From Paraconexibacter antarcticus (GTDB lineage Bacteria > Actinomycetota > Thermoleophilia > Solirubrobacterales > Solirubrobacteraceae): 64,000 nt of DNA. Below the pieces are notes generated by a model. That model ran no database searches. It was not told the origin of the DNA and was given only the letters and a program-made list of their open reading frames with translations. Made by a program: the position numbers and the translations under genes. The stretch is from NCBI RefSeq assembly GCF_024220175.1, contig NZ_CP098502.1, positions 4,220,514 to 4,284,513 on the forward strand, in the 5' to 3' direction. Below are positions 50,026-56,801 of the stretch, piece after piece. Within the stretch, counting starts at the first letter, position 1. Each line of letters begins with the position of its first letter.

Positions 50026-51249
50026 TCAGCGATCCGCGCCCTCGGCGGCGTCGCGGGTCGCGGTCGGCCCGCCGTGCCAGTCCACGCACAGCACGGTGGC
50101 GTCGTCCCTGAGGTCGCCGCCGCACGCCGTGACGACGTGCTGCACGAGCTGCTGGACCGCCTCGCGCGGGTGCAGGTGGCGGCTGCCGGCGAGGATCGAC
50201 GCCGCGTCGATCGACGCCGCGTTGCGTTCGAGCATGCCGTCGGTGAGGAAGACGAGCCGGTCCCCGGGCTCCAGACGCAGCTCCTGCACGACGTGCGCGC
50301 GCGCCGACGGCACGCCGAACGGCGGGTCGACGCTCAGCGGGACCGCGGTCGGCACGCCCCCGCGGATGAGGATCGGGGCGGGGTGACCCGCGTTGACGAT
50401 GGCCAGAACGCCGGAGGCCAGGTCGACCCGGGCGACCTGCCCGGTGACGAAGGCCCCGTCGGCCGCGTACGCCGTCAGGGCCGCGTGGGCCCGGCGCGTC
50501 TGCTCCCCCAGGTCCACGCCGCGCCGGCGGGCGTTCCGCAGCGCTCCCACGAGCACCGTCGCCAGGAGCGCCGCGTTCAGCGTGTGCCCCATCGCGTCGG
50601 TCATCGACAGGTGCAGCGTGTCGCGCTCCACGCTGAAGTCGAAGGTGTCGCCCCCGACGTCCCCCGCCGGCTCGAGCCATCCGGCGAGCGTGAACTGGCC
50701 CCCCTCGCACGTGTACGCGCCGGGCAGCAGCCGGTGCTGGATCTCCGCCTCGAGCGACAGCGGCACCGAGCGCTGCCCCCACTCGAAGAGGTCCGTGAAG
50801 CGGCGGTTGGCGATGATCACGTAGGCCAGGGCGTGCGCGGCGGTGGCGACGCCCGCCAGCTCCTCCGCCCGCGGCACCCCGTCGACCGTCACCTCCAGCA
50901 CGCCGACCGCCTCGCCGCGACTCGTCACCGGCGCGTAGAGACGGCTGACCCCGCGGTCGCGGACGACCTGCACCTCCTGCGCCAGCAGCGCGCTCCCGTG
51001 CGGGGTCCCCACGAGCGACACCGCGTCGCTGCGCTCGCGCCCCGCCCGGCCGGCGGCGTCGCGGCCGAGGTGGCTGAGCCGGATCAGCGACCGCCCGCTG
51101 TAGTCCGCGATGAGGAAGCTCACCTCGCGCGCACCCATCGTCTCCGCGAGCACCCGGCCGACGACCTCGGCGGCCGCCACCGGCGGCGCCGTCTCGACCG
51201 CATCGAGCAGAGCCCCGAGGTCGAGCGGCAGAGCAGGCGGCGGCGTCAT
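50026..51249 (-). CDS. GAF-domain PP2C (SpoIIE-type) serine phosphatase
   Basis: 407 aa. Residues about 20-150 form a GAF-like sensor (VLAETMGAREVSFLIADYSGRSLIRLSHL...GVLEVTVDG), then the catalytic domain AGWLEPAGDVGGDTFDFSVERDTLHLSMTDAMGHTLNAAL ... LAIVNAGHPAPILIRGG ... DRLVFLTDGMLERN, GGDLRDDATVL, with metal Asp residues of the DVGGD, TDAMGH and DDAT motifs. It would dephosphorylate an anti-anti-sigma protein in a partner-switch; no kinase is adjacent, but a STAS gene is at 42.8 kb. Confidence 0.87.
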   Translation of the reverse strand: MTPPPALPLDLGALLDAVETAPPVAAAEVVGRVLAETMGAREVSFLIADYSGRSLIRLSHLGRDAAGRAGRERSDAVSLVGTPHGSALLAQEVQVVRDRGVSRLYAPVTSRGEAVGVLEVTVDGVPRAEELAGVATAAHALAYVIIANRRFTDLFEWGQRSVPLSLEAEIQHRLLPGAYTCEGGQFTLAGWLEPAGDVGGDTFDFSVERDTLHLSMTDAMGHTLNAALLATVLVGALRNARRRGVDLGEQTRRAHAALTAYAADGAFVTGQVARVDLASGVLAIVNAGHPAPILIRGGVPTAVPLSVDPPFGVPSARAHVVQELRLEPGDRLVFLTDGMLERNAASIDAASILAGSRHLHPREAVQQLVQHVVTACGGDLRDDATVLCVDWHGGPTATRDAAEGADR

Positions 51250-51323
51250 CCACCCATCCTGACGTGCGGGGCGAGCGGCGCGCCGGCCGCGGCCACCCCC
51301 GGCCCCGCGCCTACCATGCGCGG

Positions 51324-51926
51324 ATGCCCGCGCCTCGCGCACCCGGCCGGACCCGCACGCAGATCCTCGACGCCGCGATCGCGCTGGTCGCCGAGCGCGG
51401 TCACGCGGGGGTGACGATGCAGGGCGTCGCCGATGCCGCCGGCGTCGACAAGGCGCTGCTGCACTACTACTTCACCAACAAGGCGGGGCTGCTGGCCGCA
51501 ACGGTCGATCAGCTCGGGCAGCGTCTGCTGACGGGCGTCGAGGCCGCGGTCGCCGGGCTCGACGATCCGTCGCTGGTCGTCGAGATCGGGTACGGCGCGC
51601 TCTGGGATCACGCGGTCGACGAGCCGGCGCTCCACGCCGCGTGGCTGAGCCTGTACGCCGCGTCGATCACGACCCCGGAGCTCGCGGAGGCGGTCGCCGC
51701 CGTGCGCGCCCGCTACCGGGCCATGGTCGCCACCCGTCTGGACGCGATGCTCGCGGCCGGGTGGCAGACGGTGCTCTCCCACGGCGCGACCGTGACGATG
51801 GTGGTGGCGACCATCGACGGGTTCACGCTCGCGCTGCTCGACGGCGGCAGGACGGCCGAGCTCGACGAGGCCATCGCGGCCATGCAGCGGATGATCGCCG
51901 CGCTCATCGTCAGACCGGCGCCGTAG
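51324..51926 (+). CDS. TetR-family transcriptional regulator
   Basis: 200 aa. TQILDAAIALVAERGHAGVTMQGVADAAGVDKALLHYYFTNKAGLL is the HTH. The C-terminal half is helical (ALHAAWLSLYAASITTPELAEAV). It is 13 bp upstream of the MMPL promoter with a perfect inverted repeat over its -10, so it is the natural repressor of the pump. ATG 51324 is in frame; ATG 51316 is not. Confidence 0.87.
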   Translation: MPAPRAPGRTRTQILDAAIALVAERGHAGVTMQGVADAAGVDKALLHYYFTNKAGLLAATVDQLGQRLLTGVEAAVAGLDDPSLVVEIGYGALWDHAVDEPALHAAWLSLYAASITTPELAEAVAAVRARYRAMVATRLDAMLAAGWQTVLSHGATVTMVVATIDGFTLALLDGGRTAELDEAIAAMQRMIAALIVRPAP

Positions 51927-51934
51927 CGCTCCGC

Positions 51935-51971
51935 TTGACATGGTGTCGAGCCTTCTTCACCATTTGGTGAA
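51935..51971 (+). promoter_or_regulatory. MMPL promoter with TetR operator
   Basis: TTGACA at 51935-51940, 17 bp, weak -10 CACCAT at 51958-51963. A perfect inverted repeat TTCACCA-TT-TGGTGAA (51956-51971) covers the -10. Transcription would begin about 51970, so the true start codon of the pump lies at or after 51967. Confidence 0.6.
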
Positions 51972-54543
51972 TGAGGGCGGAGCGATAAGACGGGTCACCG
52001 GCTGGGCGCTGCGACGCCCCCGGCTCACGCTCGCCGTGTGGCTGCTCGTGACGGTGGCGCTGGCGGTCAACGGGACCCGGCTGGAGGGGCACATCGCGCC
52101 GACGTCGATCGAGGTCCCCGGCACGGCCTCCCAGCGCGCGCAGGACCTGGCCGATCGCGAGATCGGTTCCCGCGGCCAGGCCCCGATCCTGCTCCAGGGT
52201 CCGCAGGGAGCGGTCGAGGCGCAGGCCCGCGGCCTGGCGGCGGCGCTCCGGGGCGACCGGCGCAACACCGTGCTCACGTCCCTCGATCCGGGCGCGCCGC
52301 CGCAGCTGCGGCCGGCCGGCGGCGGGGCGGTCCTGCTCGTCGAGCGCCCGACCGACGAGTCGTTCGGCCCCGAGGTCGGCGACGCCGTGCGCCGCGTCGT
52401 CCGGGCCGAGGTCCACCCGCCCGTACGGGCGTCCGTCAGCGGGTTCTCGGTCATCGGCGGCGCGATCTCCGAGCGGTCGGTGTCCGACGCCCACTCGGCC
52501 GAGATCATCGCCGTGCCGATCCTGCTCGTGGTGCTGCTGCTCGTCTTCCGCTCGCCGCTGGCGGCGGGCATCCCGGCGCTGCTGGGCGGGGCGACCGTCG
52601 CCAGCGCGCTCGGCGTCGCCGACATCGTCGCGCAGCTCCGCGACGTCACCGACGTCGCGACGCCGCTGGCGTCGATGATGGGCCTCGCCCTCGGCGTGGA
52701 CTACTCGCTGCTCATGGTGTCCCGCTTTCGCGAGGCCCGCAGACGCGGCCGGGACGTCGACGCCGCCGCCGCGCTCGCGGCGCGGACCTCCGGGCGCACC
52801 GTGGTCATCGCCGGGGCGACGATCCTCGCCACCATGGCCGTCGCGGTGGTGCTGGCCCCCGGCACGTTCCTGCAGTCCGCCGCGATCGGGGCGGCAGCGG
52901 CGGCGCTCGTGGCGATGGCGGCCGCCCTGACCGCGGTCCCGGCGACCCTCGTGCTCATCGGGCGGCATCTGGACCGCTGGCGGATCGGACCGGCAGCCCG
53001 CTCCGACGAGGCGGGATGGGGGCGCCTCGCCGGCCTCGTCCTGCGGCGCCCGGCGCTCGCCGCGCTTCCCGCGATCGCCGTGCTCGGCGCCCTGGCCGTG
53101 CCCGGCGTCGGGCTCGACGTGGGCCCGCCCGACGTGCGGGTCCTTCCCGCCGGCGCCCCGGCGCGCACCGCGACCGAACGTGTCGTCCGCGCCCTGGGAC
53201 AGGGCTGGACCGCCCCGCTCCAGGCGTACGCCGTCGACCGCTCGGGCCGGCTGCGGACGCCCGCGGGGCAGACCGCGCTGTCCCGCCTGCGCGCCGCGCT
53301 CATCGCCGACCGCGACGCCGCCCTCGTCCTCGGACCGCGGATCGTCAGGCGGACCGCCGTGCTCACCGTCGTGCCGCGCAGCGGCCCGAACGATCCCGCC
53401 ACCGCCCGGCTCTACGACCGCACCCGTGCCCGGATGCGGACGTTCGCCGCCGCGACCGGGAGCCGGACGGCGGTCGGCGGCGTCGCGGCGCAGCTCACCG
53501 ACTACCGGCGCGCCTTCCAGGCGCGACTGCCGGTCCTCGTGCTCGCCCTCAGCGCCGTCGCGCTCATCGCCCTGGTCCTCGTGCTACGGGCGCTGCTGCT
53601 CCCGCTGATCGCCGTGCTGCTCAACGCCGCGGTCGTCGCCGCCTCGTTCGGCGTGCTCGCCCTGCTGTCCACCGGAAAGAGCCCGCTGCTCGGCGGCGCC
53701 GGATTCGCCGACGCCCTCTCGCTCCTGGCCCTCGTCGCGCTGGTGTTCGGCCTCAGCCTGGACTACCAGGTCTTCATCCTCACGCGCCTGCGCGAGGGCT
53801 GGGACAGCTCCGGCCGCGTCGACGTCGCCGTCCGCAGCGCGATCGTCCGCACGGGCCCGGTCGTCATGGGCGCCGCCGCGATCATGTCCGGCGTCTTCCT
53901 CGCGTTCATGACCGCCCCCCTGCAGACCATCCGGCAGACGGGCACCGGGCTCGTCGCGACGGTCCTGCTCGCGGCCTCCGCCGTCTGCCTCCTGGCCATT
54001 CCCGCCGCCCTCAGGATCGCCGGCCCCGCGGCCTTCTGGCTCCCCGACTGGCTCGACCGGATCCTTCCCCGCATCGACCTCGAAGGCGACCAGGACGACG
54101 CCGCCGGTGCCCCGGCCGCCCGGCCGGCGCACCCCTCGGCGACGCCGGGCCGGCCGCCGGTCATGACGTCCCCGCCCGAACTCGCGCTCGGTCTGCACCT
54201 CGACGGGCAGGTGCTCCGCGGCGCCCTCACGATCGAGGGCCCGCTCGTCGGCGACGGCGGCGTCGCCCGGACCGCCGTCCTCGCCTGCGCGACCGACGAG
54301 CTGATCGGCGCCTTCGCCGCCCTGCCCGGGACGCGCGCGTTCACCCGCACCGTCATCACCCACCACACCGCGCCGGCCCGCGCCGAGCGGACCCTCCAGC
54401 TCGCGGCCTGGTGCGAGAGCGACGACGGCGTGAGGCTCTCCGTCCGCGCCACCGTGCACGACGGCGCGCTCCCGGTCGCCGAGACCCACGCGACGCTCTT
54501 CCGCGTCGCCGTCCCGGCGTCCCGGATCGGCGCGGCCGGCTGA
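51967..54543 (+). CDS. MMPL/RND-family transporter with C-terminal hotdog-fold domain
   Basis: About 858 aa. Twelve TM helices in two MMPL halves: ALRRPRLTLAVWLLVTVALAVNG, PILLVVLLLVFRSPLAAGIPALLGG, MMGLALGVDYSLLMVSRFREAR (metal/proton Asp motif), then LVLALSAVALIALVLVLRALLLPL and ALVFGLSLDYQVFILTRLREGW. After a linker (AAGAPAARPAHPSATPGRPP) comes LALGLHLDGQVLRGALTIEGPLVGDGGVARTAVLACATDELIG ... TLQLAAWCESDDGVRLSVRATVHDGALPVAETHATLFRV, a PaaI/hotdog-thioesterase-like pattern. Such pumps move lipids. GTG 51967 is the best start; ATG 51940 lies upstream of the probable transcript start. Confidence 0.82.
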   Translation: MNEGGAIRRVTGWALRRPRLTLAVWLLVTVALAVNGTRLEGHIAPTSIEVPGTASQRAQDLADREIGSRGQAPILLQGPQGAVEAQARGLAAALRGDRRNTVLTSLDPGAPPQLRPAGGGAVLLVERPTDESFGPEVGDAVRRVVRAEVHPPVRASVSGFSVIGGAISERSVSDAHSAEIIAVPILLVVLLLVFRSPLAAGIPALLGGATVASALGVADIVAQLRDVTDVATPLASMMGLALGVDYSLLMVSRFREARRRGRDVDAAAALAARTSGRTVVIAGATILATMAVAVVLAPGTFLQSAAIGAAAAALVAMAAALTAVPATLVLIGRHLDRWRIGPAARSDEAGWGRLAGLVLRRPALAALPAIAVLGALAVPGVGLDVGPPDVRVLPAGAPARTATERVVRALGQGWTAPLQAYAVDRSGRLRTPAGQTALSRLRAALIADRDAALVLGPRIVRRTAVLTVVPRSGPNDPATARLYDRTRARMRTFAAATGSRTAVGGVAAQLTDYRRAFQARLPVLVLALSAVALIALVLVLRALLLPLIAVLLNAAVVAASFGVLALLSTGKSPLLGGAGFADALSLLALVALVFGLSLDYQVFILTRLREGWDSSGRVDVAVRSAIVRTGPVVMGAAAIMSGVFLAFMTAPLQTIRQTGTGLVATVLLAASAVCLLAIPAALRIAGPAAFWLPDWLDRILPRIDLEGDQDDAAGAPAARPAHPSATPGRPPVMTSPPELALGLHLDGQVLRGALTIEGPLVGDGGVARTAVLACATDELIGAFAALPGTRAFTRTVITHHTAPARAERTLQLAAWCESDDGVRLSVRATVHDGALPVAETHATLFRVAVPASRIGAAG

Positions 54544-54556
54544 CGCCGGCCCGGGC

Positions 54557-55186
54557 TCACGGGGCCAGCAGGCGGCTCCAGAGCTGGACCATCGCCTCGA
54601 CCAGCTGCGGGCGCTCGGCGAGGCTGCCGGCGATCCCGGTCAGCGCCACGTAGTGGATCCGCTCGGTCGACCAGATCAGCGTCTCCGCGAGCGCGCCCGC
54701 GTCGCCCGCCCCCACCGCGTGCCCGGCGGCCCGGTCGCGCTCGATCCGCGCGCGGGTGTCGGCGATGAGCTTGTTCATCGCCCGGCCCCAGACCGCGCCG
54801 ACCTCCGGATCCAGCCGCCAGGTCTCGACGACGGCGGAGATGATCGCCCGGTGCTCGGACCACAGCGCGACGCTCGCGCTGAAGTTCTGGCGCAGCTCGG
54901 CCTCCTCGACCGGACCGTGGCCGTCGAACCAGTCGCGCCAGATCTCGACGAGCTCCGAGCACGCGGTCTCGGCGAGGGCGGCGAGCACCGCGGACTTCCC
55001 CGCGAAGTAGAAGTACACGATGCCCCGCGACGTGCCCGCCGCCTCGGCGATATCGGTCACCGACAGCTCGTGCAGCTGCCGTTCGGCGAGCAGCCGCTCG
55101 GTGGCCGCCATGATCGCCCCGCGCGCCTCGCCGTCGGGGATCCGGGCCCGGCGCGGTGCGCGGGAGGCTGGGCGTGCCTTGCTCAT
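54557..55186 (-). CDS. TetR-family transcriptional regulator
   Basis: 209 aa. GAIMAATERLLAERQLHELSVTDIAEAAGTSRGIVYFYFAGKSAVL is the HTH; the rest is an all-helical effector domain. Convergent with the MMPL gene; divergent from a 70-aa gene with a promoter whose spacer contains an ACACGTGT palindrome, so it most likely represses that gene and itself. Confidence 0.87.
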   Translation of the reverse strand: MSKARPASRAPRRARIPDGEARGAIMAATERLLAERQLHELSVTDIAEAAGTSRGIVYFYFAGKSAVLAALAETACSELVEIWRDWFDGHGPVEEAELRQNFSASVALWSEHRAIISAVVETWRLDPEVGAVWGRAMNKLIADTRARIERDRAAGHAVGAGDAGALAETLIWSTERIHYVALTGIAGSLAERPQLVEAMVQLWSRLLAP

Positions 55187-55231
55187 TCCCGAGTGACCTT
55201 ACCGCGACGCGACGTGGATCTCGACGGGTGC

Positions 55232-55260
55232 TTGAACACGTGTCCAAACGGATGTACAGT
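55232..55260 (+). promoter_or_regulatory. Promoter and TetR operator of the 70-aa gene
   Basis: TTGAAC (55232-55237), exactly 17 bp, TACAGT (55255-55260). The 16-bp near-palindrome TTGAACACGTGTCCAA (55232-55247) covers the -35. Its half-site read in reverse is TGGACA, the same as in the 18134-18148 operator. Confidence 0.65.
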
Positions 55261-55287
55261 GGCCGGACCCGTTCACAAGGAGCCACG

Positions 55288-55500
55288 ATGCGCCCTCCTC
55301 ATCCACGAGCTCGCCTGAAGCCCGTCCCGCTGTCCGCCGACGAGGCGGGGGCCGAGGCCCGCGCCGAAGCCACGTTCCTGGCGCTGGCGCTGCGCGGGGC
55401 GCTGGACGGAGAGCCCACGCCCCCGTACCCCCCGCGCGGCCGGAGCGGCGAGACCGTCGCGGAGTTCCTCCGCCGCGTCACCACGTCGGCGGCGAACTGA
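55288..55500 (+). CDS. Small hypothetical protein under TetR control
   Basis: 70 aa, basic N-terminus (MRPPHPRARLKPVPLSADEAG), acidic-helical middle (AEARAEATFLALALRGALDG) and a Pro-rich loop before ETVAEFLRRVTTSAAN. AAGGAG sits 5 nt before ATG 55288 and a well-spaced promoter lies 28 bp upstream, so the gene is probably expressed despite its size. No family recognised. It is divergent from the TetR gene at 54557. Confidence 0.6.
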   Translation: MRPPHPRARLKPVPLSADEAGAEARAEATFLALALRGALDGEPTPPYPPRGRSGETVAEFLRRVTTSAAN

Positions 55501-55524
55501 CGGCCGGCCAGGGTCGCCGCCGGG

Positions 55525-56406
55525 TCAGCGGTCGGGGCGCGGCGGGGCCGGGCCGGCCGTCGTGAGGAAGGTGGCCGCCATGTCCTTTTCGCCGTGCGTC
55601 TGCGCCCCGGCGTCGAGCCGGGCGCGCACGGCCTGCAGCACGGGCATCTCGATGTCGCCCTGACGCGCCGCGTCCACGACGAGACCGGCGTCCTTCGCGG
55701 CGAGCGCGAGCGCGAAGGCGGGCGGGAAGTCCCGCTCGAGCATCGCCTTGCCCTTGGTCTGCAGGTACGGCATGTCGAGCGGTCCGCCCGCGAAGGCGTC
55801 GAGCACCATCGCGCCGTCGAGGCCGAGCCCCTCCGCGAGGGTGAGGGTCTCGGCCGCACCGGCCACGACGGCGAGCAGCCAGCTGTTGCAGGCGAGTTTC
55901 AGCCGGCTGCCCGCCCCGGCCTCACCGGCCCACAGCGTCCGCGCGCCGACGAGGTCGAACACCGCCTGCGCCCGCTCGTGCGCGGAGTCCGGCCCGGAGG
56001 CGAGGACGAGGAGGGCCCCGTTCTCCGCGGGCTGCTTGGTGCCGAGCACCGGGGCGTCCACGAGGACGACCCCCTGTTCCTCCGCGAGCTGCTCGCAGCG
56101 CGCGGTCCCGTCGAGGCCGATCGTGCTCATCTGCAGCCACAGGTCGGCCTGGCCGAGCGCGGTGCCGTCGACCGCCTCGAGCACGGCGTCGGCGTCACGC
56201 AGCATCGTCAGGACGATCGTCGCGCCGCGCACCGCCTCCTCCGCGGTGCCGACGACCTCCACCCCGTCCGCGGCCAGCGGGTCCGCCTTCTCCTGCGTCC
56301 GGTTCCACGCCCGCACGCGCATGCCCCCGCGGGCCAGGTTGCGCGCCATCGGAAGGCCCATCGTCCCGCCGGCGCCGAGGACGGCGATCGTCTCGTCGGT
56401 CTGCAT
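55525..56406 (-). CDS. 6-phosphogluconate/3-hydroxyisobutyrate-dehydrogenase-like reductase
   Basis: 293 aa. IAVLGAGGTMGLPMARNLARGGMRVRAWNRTQEKADPL is the NAD(P)-binding site (R in place of D suggests NADP); MSTIGLDG (usual STS/T), DAPVLGTKQPAENGALLVLASG and GSRLKLACNSWLLA with catalytic Lys complete the beta-hydroxyacid-dehydrogenase family. It could be an imine reductase-like or glyoxylate/succinic-semialdehyde reductase. ATG 56406. Confidence 0.87.
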   Translation of the reverse strand: MQTDETIAVLGAGGTMGLPMARNLARGGMRVRAWNRTQEKADPLAADGVEVVGTAEEAVRGATIVLTMLRDADAVLEAVDGTALGQADLWLQMSTIGLDGTARCEQLAEEQGVVLVDAPVLGTKQPAENGALLVLASGPDSAHERAQAVFDLVGARTLWAGEAGAGSRLKLACNSWLLAVVAGAAETLTLAEGLGLDGAMVLDAFAGGPLDMPYLQTKGKAMLERDFPPAFALALAAKDAGLVVDAARQGDIEMPVLQAVRARLDAGAQTHGEKDMAATFLTTAGPAPPRPDR

Positions 56407-56522
56407 CTCGCTCTCCAGTCTGGTCGGTCGCGTGGTGGCTACCCGAGCCGGCGCAGCGGCAACCGCGGAGCCCGGACCGTGCTGCCGGCCGAGGTGCCGA
56501 CCGCCTCATGCCGCCACCGGGA

Positions 56523-56732
56523 TCAGGCCGTGGCGTCGCCGTACGGCCGCGGCCCATCGACGGTCTGCTCGACGAGCAGGTCGTCGATCACCGCGTTGAG
56601 CCCGATCCAGCCGGTGAACTGCCTCGCGGGGGCGTTGTCGGTGGACACCTGCCCGGTGAGCGTCTCGCCGCGGCGCGCGACGACGAGGTGCATGTGCACG
56701 GCCAGGGCCCTCACCGGGTCGGGCTCGGTCAT
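56523..56732 (-). CDS. Small hypothetical protein
   Basis: 69 aa: VHMHLVVARRGETLTGQVSTDNAPARQFTGWIGLNAVIDDLLVEQTVDGP. The sequence resembles short beta-barrel-like conserved proteins common in Solirubrobacterales-type genomes, but no name can be given. It lies between the reductase and the LuxR gene, same strand. Confidence 0.5.
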   Translation of the reverse strand: MTEPDPVRALAVHMHLVVARRGETLTGQVSTDNAPARQFTGWIGLNAVIDDLLVEQTVDGPRPYGDATA

Positions 56733-56801
56733 GGTCGTGACGCTACGGGGAGCACCCGGCCGCCGACCATTGGGGGACCCCCTAACGTGCGGCGGCGCGC
56801 G

